Positions 61,301-64,000 of a stretch of 64,000 bases of DNA are shown piece by piece. Below the pieces are notes generated by a model. It did no database searches, was not told the origin of the DNA, and worked only from the letters and a program-made list of their open reading frames with translations. Position numbers and translations under genes: made by a program. Source of the stretch: Ochrobactrum sp. BTU1 (GTDB taxonomy: Bacteria > Pseudomonadota > Alphaproteobacteria > Rhizobiales > Rhizobiaceae); the NCBI GenBank assembly GCA_018798825.1, contig CP076355.1, forward strand, positions 1,146,001 through 1,210,000, in the 5' to 3' direction. The stretch's first letter is position 1; each line of letters begins with the position of its first letter.

Positions 61301-62356
61301 GCCACCGTAACCACCGCTACCCGCTTCGCCCACAAGGCCCCATTGATCGCCGCCATTCCCCCCATTATTGCTGACACTCAAAGCATAGATGCCGTGCGCA
61401 CCTTCCCCATTCGTTGCAATCACGCCATATTGATTGACTGTGACGTAACCGCCATTTGATGAATGCCCGCCTGTACCGCCGCCAGGCGCAGCAAAACCGC
61501 CACCCCCATCACCGGCCTCACCGCTACGGCTGTAAGCAAAAATTCCGTGGTTGCCCGAACCAGTTGTCTTGATTGTACTGGAGGAGGCCTGTGTTGCGTT
61601 AACTTGCCCGCCAGCACCACCGTCACCACCGTCACGTCCGCTCCAGAAGCTGGCGTAAGAGTTACCCCCTTTTCCACCATTTCCGCCGACACTGCCAATC
61701 TCCCAACCAATATTAGAGGTTGCATTAACATTGCCACTGAGCGTCTGGACGTTCGTCGGGCCAGCCGCTCCGTTTCCGCCAGAAGATGGCGGCACAAACA
61801 ACGCGCCAGCGCGACCGTTGCTCCCGTTCTTGCCGTAGAAAACCTGTTTAACACCGTTGGGCCCGCTCACATCGACGGGTGGGGTCAACGTTCCTTCAGA
61901 ACCAGAGCTATTAAAATTCGTATTGAAGGATGTGGTCGTTTGGCCAATATCAAATGAGGCACTGCCACTCGCCTCAGCACTGGTCACCACAGCGGAGTTT
62001 CCACTCAACGACGTAATAGCGAAAGCAGTCGGGGGCGTATCTGCGTTATAAAACTGTTCTCCCACCGTCTTTACGAGAAATGTGTAACCATCCGCCGTTT
62101 GAACAAATGCTGTCGTGCCAGCAGTTGCAGTACCTGCCGGATCAACCCGCAGCGCACTGACCGTTGTAGTGGCGCCCGTTATGGGATTTGTAACGGTTTT
62201 CCCCAGTGAGGACGTCTTCGAGGGTTGAGGCGGTGGCGGATCTTCGGCAAAGGCGGTCGGAATACCAATTGCAACCTGAATGCTTAATAATGCAGCCAGT
62301 CGCGCCGATTTGCGCACAGGTTTTCTCGATGCTTGCTCGCGCTTGCGATCCGTCAT
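49337..62356 (-). CDS. Giant glycine-rich autotransporter adhesin, 4,339 aa
   Basis: A single open frame of 13 kb. Residues 1-38 form an extended basic signal peptide (MTDRKREQASRKPVRKSA..., cleavage after AFA). Residues about 190-3800 form a beta-helix passenger of several dozen repeats of 60-80 residues, each ending near AQSIGGGGGNGG and carrying VxTxGxxS and VGxGGSGGxGG motifs. Two non-repetitive acidic inserts interrupt it (DNA about 55440-55625 and 54570-54735). A linker follows, and the last about 280 residues are a beta-barrel with a CGYDNFAARMGDSKNC cysteine pair and terminal Phe (LGLRF). Surface-bound, self-secreted; adhesion is the expected role. Confidence 0.95.
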   Translation of the reverse strand: MTDRKREQASRKPVRKSARLAALLSIQVAIGIPTAFAEDPPPPQPSKTSSLGKTVTNPITGATTTVSALRVDPAGTATAGTTAFVQTADGYTFLVKTVGEQFYNADTPPTAFAITSLSGNSAVVTSAEASGSASFDIGQTTTSFNTNFNSSGSEGTLTPPVDVSGPNGVKQVFYGKNGSNGRAGALFVPPSSGGNGAAGPTNVQTLSGNVNATSNIGWEIGSVGGNGGKGGNSYASFWSGRDGGDGGAGGQVNATQASSSTIKTTGSGNHGIFAYSRSGEAGDGGGGFAAPGGGTGGHSSNGGYVTVNQYGVIATNGEGAHGIYALSVSNNGGNGGDQWGLVGEAGSGGYGGSGGRVDVNTFAGAQILTEQNYSHGIFAQSIGGSGGSAGTSGNLLVSLIGSADNGGDGGEVHVDNRGQIQTNGFASRGIMAQSIGGGGGAGGTAAGLVALALGGVGSNGGDGSAVTVMNGESGSILTKGDLSDGIMAQSIGGSGGQGADAFGLVSIGGNGSKGGHGSAVTVTNYGRIATEGEGARGIIAQSIGGGGGDGGSSGGMVAVGGSGSGGGAGATVSVTNDGVITTKGNDAMGILAQSIGGGGGNGGSSGAVGLFAGVGIGGKGGAGGAGGDVDVTLSNTDSNQPSQIFTTGNRSTGVFVQSIGGGGGNGGGAVSVAVGAFGAASVSVGGSGGSGGAGGTAILTGSGEASVQTEGADATGVLLQSVGGGGGNGGYAISAAASAGPVSGSLAVGVGGSAGSGGAGGEVRVGVVDGSGNLTAPGFSGSVVTTGERSAGMIFQSIGGGGGNGGLAVAAAGSGSLIFSGSVSVGVGGSGGDGGQGGLVRVYTNADITTRGNSSSALLAQSVGGGGGNGGGSIAAGVAASGGGSGTISAGVGGSGSGGGAGGDVNLIAGGDVIRTTGQFSTAIVAQSVGGGGGNGGYTVAAGAAGAGAGAGSINVGVGGSASKGGSGGSVSAQVDAVVVTENDDAGAILIQSIGGGGGNGGFAIAAGAAGGGAGAGAVSVGLGGSAGEGGAGGSVVAKVNNNVGTQGDRAAGVVAQSIGGGGGNGGFSVSGTVSGAGVGSGSVSVGLGGSGGSGGNGSTVTATVTGNVTTEGTDSTAVLAQSIGGGGGNGGFNVSGAISGSGVGSGAVSVGLGGGGGAGATGGAVTLTTNGYIQTQSDRSSGFVAQSIGGGGGNGGFNVSGSIAGSGTGAGTVSVGLGGSGAGGGNAGSVNATSNGTILTKGFASTGFVAQSIGGGGGNGGFNVSAGVSAAGVGAGSVTVGLGGSGAGGGDGAAVIAQTNANIETRGDASSGIVAQSIGGGGGNGGFNIAPSLSGAGTGSGAISVGLGGSGSGGGNGGQVDLTVKNDVLTQGSQSSAIVAQSIGGGGGNGGFNVSAAGSGAGTGSGAVSVGLGGSSGAGGSGGVVNSQVTGNLGTNSDQSTGLLVQSLGGGGGNGGMNISATVAVAGTGSGGAAVGLGGSGGSGGASGAVTSILTGDVTTKGDSSSAVVVQSLGGGGGNGGLNVSGTVTVAGSGSGGVSVGIGGSGGDGGNAGVADSTIDGDIQTAGNDAAGVVVQSAGGGGGNGAINVSGAISISGNGSGSASVGIGGSGGSGGTGAGASNIMNGNVFTQGDRSGGVVVQSLGGGGGNGGINVSGAVSLAAQNSGAVGVGIGGFGGSGGSASTANNDLTGNVSTQGNDATGVLVQSIGGGGGNGGINVSGALSLSGNGSGSAAVGVGGFGGSGGFAGDVTGKYEGIVLTAGDRSAGLVAQSLGGGGGNGGINISGALSVAPQFSGSVGLGIGGFGGDGGVAGSVDQTVIGYVETQGLDAIGILSQSLGGGGGNGGLNVSGGVSLSRQTSAAVALGVGGFGGGGANAGALTASDVTGGVLTFGDRSSAIVTQSLGGGGGNGGMSVSGGLNLSQQNGGSASLGLGGFGGGGGDGGNVTSKVRVTDAYDNITTIGDDSIAVMAQSVGGGGGTGGLNVSGAVNLTGQSGAAVALGLGGFGGAGGNAGTVGLDVIGTVNTFGDRSTGLMAQSLGGGGGVGGTNISGSLALTKPSGSSTIFSVSAGVGGFGGGGGDASAVELSYSGLLSALPRTINSDGSVSFNETQGADGVVAQSIGGGGGQGGLNVSGGVAISGKPGQGQADASKSYGVLIGVGGFGGTGGNAGTVDVNIGSGSTILSHGSGRSGILAQSVGGGGGNGGVNVSGGIVSDTSLIVGIGGMGGNAGSADDVNVTARADIRVTTDPSDFDEPSDQSFETKLRDVLGNSIVDTTEGLVGDFGLKSLFVDLGLFKSDETLPDTKGSAGIMAQSIGGGGGNGGLNVSGGVAISKDGKIPSVTFGVGGSGGVGNVSGDVTVDHAGTIEVEGNWKHGILAQSIAGGGGNGALNVSGQLNWGSSDSSGGATDLSIVAGLGGNGGTGADAGNVEVTSNGDIATRGYHSRGIFAQSIGGGGGTGGINVTAVATKDSSPVGIGIGGSGSNGGHAGSVTINRGTLLQSAGLIITDGSGAHGIEASSIGGGGGDAGINAVLGISKTTGSGSNSGSGEDRKETVNDGVQSSSVSGITDKIDTADAATGSGGSGSSKTVNSAIIAIGGSAGNAGNGGEVDVKHFGDIVTLQKDSHGVFAQSLGGGGGNAAFNAGMVFETGDASKNKGFGIAIGGGTGIGGTGGDVSVDNSGVIYTQGEGSHGIFAQSVGGGGGNAGYNMLTTGGEDGNIGITIGRTGGTGGSAGDVRINSDSVVLTQGARSHGLFAQSIGNGGGNSSSTSVSLTTPKDGDKAGNSFSAKIGLEGGQGGASGNVEVAAAGLIYTLGEESHGIFAQSVGGGGGNGGGTTGSAGKATSYSINVGGNGGTGGTSGNVDVTSTALIATEGENSVGILAQSIGGAGGTAGYAKAGTSILDIVKNTVKGTEIGTTTSINIGGTGGDGMTSGDVTVANAQVVTTVGNNAHGIMAQSVGGGGGKGGLVENTIVNLRSTIASTSTLSIGGSGGTGAVSGNVSVTNTTDIGTQGKKAAGIFAQAVGGGGGDAQHVRNIVAGSDADNSTRNALLIGGSGGSGGAGGNVVIGNSTAARIITDGEEGHGIFAQSIGGGGGNGAEVLSLTVTKPASVSNSEHGLQLGIGGSGGDGGRGGTVDVVNDGLIITRGDKAHGILAQSIGGGGGNGGYSVTGTLSLQKGTESNPSVALNIGGSGGSGNAAGAVTVTNTGEISVAGKQSYGVLAQSVGGGGGNGGMAVALSLNDLVNQARGQSYSKIAIGGAGGDGADGGDVTVNHSGTIRVSGENSFGIFAQSVGGGGGNAALSISTPAVMAADYLISTTLGARTGTKGSAGVVTVNSTGDIIVTGEGSQAIFSQSVNGGGGNVDTFLDFASTVEDGSDSGAAVSLTSSLSLGGNDVDGNNGAAIRQSHQGDIATTADRSAGMLIQSIGGGGGLSTTTMASSIAGDVTLSALLGAINTDDSSGGDVFATRQGDVSTRGNFSAGGLAQSIGGGGGRLIVSAEERSLNNGQRTANVTLGADPSLRNDGGAIALTLNGAVSTQGDNSSGQIVQSIGAGGGEAYLAGIDQAKLTLGASDGSTGDGGSISVTNVGDLSTAGVRSHGFLIQSIGGGGGLIGTDLAPANIDLLLSADNAGNGGAIEFRSEGNLVVTGADSIGILAQSLGGGGGSVDGLFHGSAGGSGHGGTVALDLSGNVLALGERGIAVFAQSEGKDGAGNINVALDGVIIGGSNGVPASVAAVETAAVTIDGGASNTLSLSSDSFLMALNNRIVGGSSGSDQVTLNGRAVGNIDLGGGINSMSVTQGASFYAQDEVNLGAAGEMRIDGDLYLGGVAYYTPATALSARMGSSEFAVTQNVSQTTLLTGSLNFGSTASYTADVYFRQDRASGGKSDLINVTGDATIAGTVIPVLHQLDRLQPLVLINADGVTANDATTVIGSPVMRYKIGLNGPTGDGSTIDLIPYADFRMAGMNRNQTLTAEHAARVLQGQGSVNMGPMFALIANMQTSAEVLSAIDNLSSQDYATTQIDALQSGYRFARTMADCGYDNFAARMGDSKNCYWMSASTGRLDRDASYQYRSFETQNSGIYAGVRMPLSEDLYLGFGTGFEDFSLTSGDRFSSEGQRALLGVSLSKFKGPWELYGILNGGTAQYDSTRLIDIYGTLPGGDPVIGGTATVKQRISQANFRVGSAYRYQPSGGAAYLRPALDFDASYLYSGGATEGGTAYGLELDSTGQWVLSATPSLEVGVEASITSSLMMQAYLRGEVSFANKDDVYINATFAGASGADGTFRNYSQFGDVTGRLDTGLTFYDTANTTRLTFGYQGQWSEKTVGHTATVNLGLRF

Positions 62357-63407
62357 GACGCCGCCCCGTCCTGTTTCCTAATATCCATGCAAGTGCAGAC
62401 ACAAAGGTCTGGTGCACAGGATGCATCTAAACTCTATAGACTTGAATCATTTGTATGGAATTCCCCCCGAGCGCGCCCCGCATTTTCAATTGAAGAGGAA
62501 AATGCAGAAACGCCCGTTATTTTTAATGTAACAAGATCATAAGTTGTTAGCAAGTAATAGAGAGTTAATTATCAAATTCAATTATATCAAATAAATAATA
62601 ATAATAGATTTCTATTTAAAATAAGCTTGATCATCGTATGAATATACATTATCTAATGAATAATATTTCGTGTGAGCTTAGAAATAAATCATGCCTATCG
62701 CGATGTATTTCCTCTAATATATCATTCAGCTAAAATAGATGTATTAAGACGCAACGCGCGCAAATTGTGGCGGAAACTCAGTACTGCAACTCTATACTGT
62801 ATATGGAGCTCGAGGAATTCCATTATACGAAACTGATTTTTCTTATATGTGGAATGAGATCTCAGGCGGAATTCCGAATGCACTGCCATACGTCGCCATG
62901 CGTCCGCGGCGCCCGATATCCGGAGCAGTCAGCATGACAACGCCTTCCCATTCACTTTTTTTCATCTAGCAATTGAACCAATGATAGCTACGGGACGTCG
63001 TTCTAGGTGCATTCTCAGTGAAGGAAGGGCACACTTGTCAAGAATGACTCTTTTGCTGCGCGAAGGTGAGCGAATGATATGCTTCAAATTCAAGTAAATA
63101 TGGTCCCTTAAAGAAACGGTCTTCTTTCCCAGCCGCCCACTTAAAGCGAACGCTTACACTCCAAGGCATGGCGCAGAGAAGCGGGCACCCGTTTTCCGAC
63201 AAGGACATGCGCGAAGCCAATGAGAGAGCGCACCTGTTGAGCTGACAGGCGCATTGAGCGATGCAATTTCGGCTTCGCCTTCAGTTCCTAAAGTAATGGA
63301 GGCAGCAAAGGCCCATCCGTGTTGAAGGCCATTACGGATGGGCTGTCGTCAAAGCGCTCCAAGGCGTCGACCCGATTGCCGGTTCTTACGTAATCAGGGG
63401 GCCGGGT
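62357..63407. other. Long AT-rich upstream region of the autotransporter
   Basis: About 1 kb with no gene I can support. The 62530-62760 part is strongly AT-rich and would suit a promoter with regulator (H-NS-like or MucR-type) binding. An inverted repeat lies at 63311-63343. Open frames here are short and lack ribosome-binding sites. Confidence 0.5.
63311..63343. repeat. Perfect 10-bp inverted repeat
   Basis: GCCCATCCGT (63311-63320) pairs exactly with ACGGATGGGC (63334-63343). It sits 65 bp after the lipoprotein gene ends (minus strand) and could be its terminator, though the minus-strand sequence after it (CTTTGCTGCC) has only a weak T-run. Confidence 0.5.
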
Positions 63408-63821
63408 TCAGTTCTGCGATTCTCTCTTAATAATACGCATACCGTTCGAATATTCAGTATAGCCTCCCTGGTTTCCTCGGGGAGCAACAATACGAGGCTG
63501 CTCTGGCCTGCTGGCCTGCTCGGGTCGCTGCACTGGTCTTTGAACGGGAGGCCTTGCATAAGCATCATTTCGCTCGCGCCGTGGGCGGCGTGAATCATTC
63601 CGCCATCTGTCCGAACGATACTCACGACGATCGCGATAATAGCGGGAATCATATCTCGGGCCGTTGCGATAACTAATACCAGACCCCGAATAGTATCCGC
63701 CATATGAAGGGCCGTAATCCCTATAGCCATCGTAAGAGTACGATTCACTGACGCAACCAGACAACGTGAATGATAGAACTATGACCGTGCCGATCGACGT
63801 CAATGCTTTGAAAATGGTCAT
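63408..63821 (-). CDS. Tyr/Arg-rich lipoprotein, 137 aa
   Basis: Signal peptide with lipobox LSGC (Cys about 23), then a low-complexity mature part: a Tyr/Gly-rich segment (YDGYRDYGPSYGGYYSGS), an Arg/Asp-rich segment (RYYRDRREYRSDRWRND) and a Pro/Gln/Arg-rich tail. The C terminus IIKRESQN is short and conserved-looking. It should be an outer-membrane lipoprotein; such strongly basic periplasmic segments may contact LPS or peptidoglycan, but no function is known to me. Confidence 0.7.
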   Translation of the reverse strand: MTIFKALTSIGTVIVLSFTLSGCVSESYSYDGYRDYGPSYGGYYSGSGISYRNGPRYDSRYYRDRREYRSDRWRNDSRRPRRERNDAYARPPVQRPVQRPEQASRPEQPRIVAPRGNQGGYTEYSNGMRIIKRESQN

Positions 63822-64000
63822 AATTTGCTACCTCGCTTGGTGAACATTTCGATTGGGATAATCGACCCTCGGGCGTTAAAGCGCAAGTCACGAAGTTCAT
63901 GGTTCTTGTTATTGTCCGAGATCGCAAAACTCGGCGTAGCAATTGATCGCCAAGCCGCTGCCCTGTTATGGCTCGCTTCTAAGAGTTTTGGCGCATTCGA

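Noticed and set aside
62806..62820. GAGCTCGAGGAATTC, resembling a cloning polylinker (SacI-XhoI-EcoRI)
   Set aside because: Surrounding sequence is ordinary AT-rich genomic DNA with no vector continuation; GAGCTCGAG also occurs near 12746. Chance is the simpler explanation.
1..64000. CRISPR array
   Set aside because: I found no run of regularly spaced identical repeats with unique spacers. The only dense tandem repeats are the coding repeats of the autotransporter and a TATAA microsatellite.
1..64000. Insertion sequences or transposases
   Set aside because: No transposase motif or paired terminal repeats with target duplication were recognised; the mobile character rests on the integrase, tRNA scars and phage remnants.

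Overview
The window looks like a piece of an alphaproteobacterial genome of the Brucellaceae type (Ochrobactrum / Brucella anthropi group). This rests on family content: an IalB-type envelope protein, DUF982 proteins, a SorC/EryD-type regulator, and many periplasmic-binding-protein ABC importers. The species is inference. The DNA alternates between decayed mobile DNA (about 1-13.5 kb, 21.3-24 kb, 35.9-39.7 kb) and well-kept metabolic or envelope blocks.

Region 1 (1-13.5 kb) is mobile-element territory. An integrated element ends here with an AlpA-like regulator and a tyrosine recombinase. It is followed by the 3' half of a tRNA (anticodon loop reading CGT), with a second, diverged tRNA 3' half near 9.0 kb. 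Between and after them lie phage-lysis remnants, a duplicated two-gene cassette (exported Cys-rich protein plus small partner), a hicA fragment with a C-terminally shortened hicB, a dCMP deaminase, short membrane peptides, a GT25 glycosyltransferase facing a polysaccharide deacetylase, and a wrecked hipBA module.

Region 2 (13.5-21.3 kb) is a carbohydrate operon: a UgpC/MalK-type ATPase divergent from a GntR/FCD regulator, an HSL-type hydrolase, a sugar-binding protein, two MalFG-type permeases, a TIM-barrel sugar epimerase and a Gfo/Idh/MocA dehydrogenase. Region 3 (21.3-24 kb) holds a frameshifted TetR gene fused head to head with a 5'-truncated permease, then stand-alone terminator elements.

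Region 4 (24-36 kb) is a second catabolic block on the minus strand: an RbsACB-type importer, E1 alpha, E1 beta and E2 of an acetoin/2-oxoacid dehydrogenase-like complex (E2 fused to an alpha/beta hydrolase), an AhpD-like protein, an FGGY kinase and two SDR dehydrogenases. A SorC-type regulator is divergent, with a perfect 13-bp inverted repeat in its promoter. A polyol or deoxy-polyol that is oxidised, phosphorylated and cleaved by a thiamine-diphosphate enzyme would fit.

Region 5 (36-39.7 kb) carries a DUF982 mini-operon that is a second copy of the one at 6.7-7.1 kb, more terminator elements and a TOD1/MUCI70-type glycosyltransferase. Region 6 (39.7-46 kb) is a trimethylamine-dehydrogenase-like flavoprotein beside a HisQMP-type amino-acid/amine importer and a divergent TetR (BetI-like) regulator. 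Region 7 (46-64 kb) is an envelope block: a DUF4139 protein, an IalB-family protein and, 24 bp upstream of the latter, a 4,339-residue glycine-rich autotransporter that fills 13 kb. A Tyr/Arg-rich lipoprotein closes the window.

The most unusual recurring signal is a family of small non-coding units, each ending in an ACCCCGG...CCGGGGT hairpin plus T-run. I count twelve hairpins, all on the plus strand and all in the decayed regions, several carrying the same promoter-like or leader sequence and several next to 30-70-residue membrane peptides.
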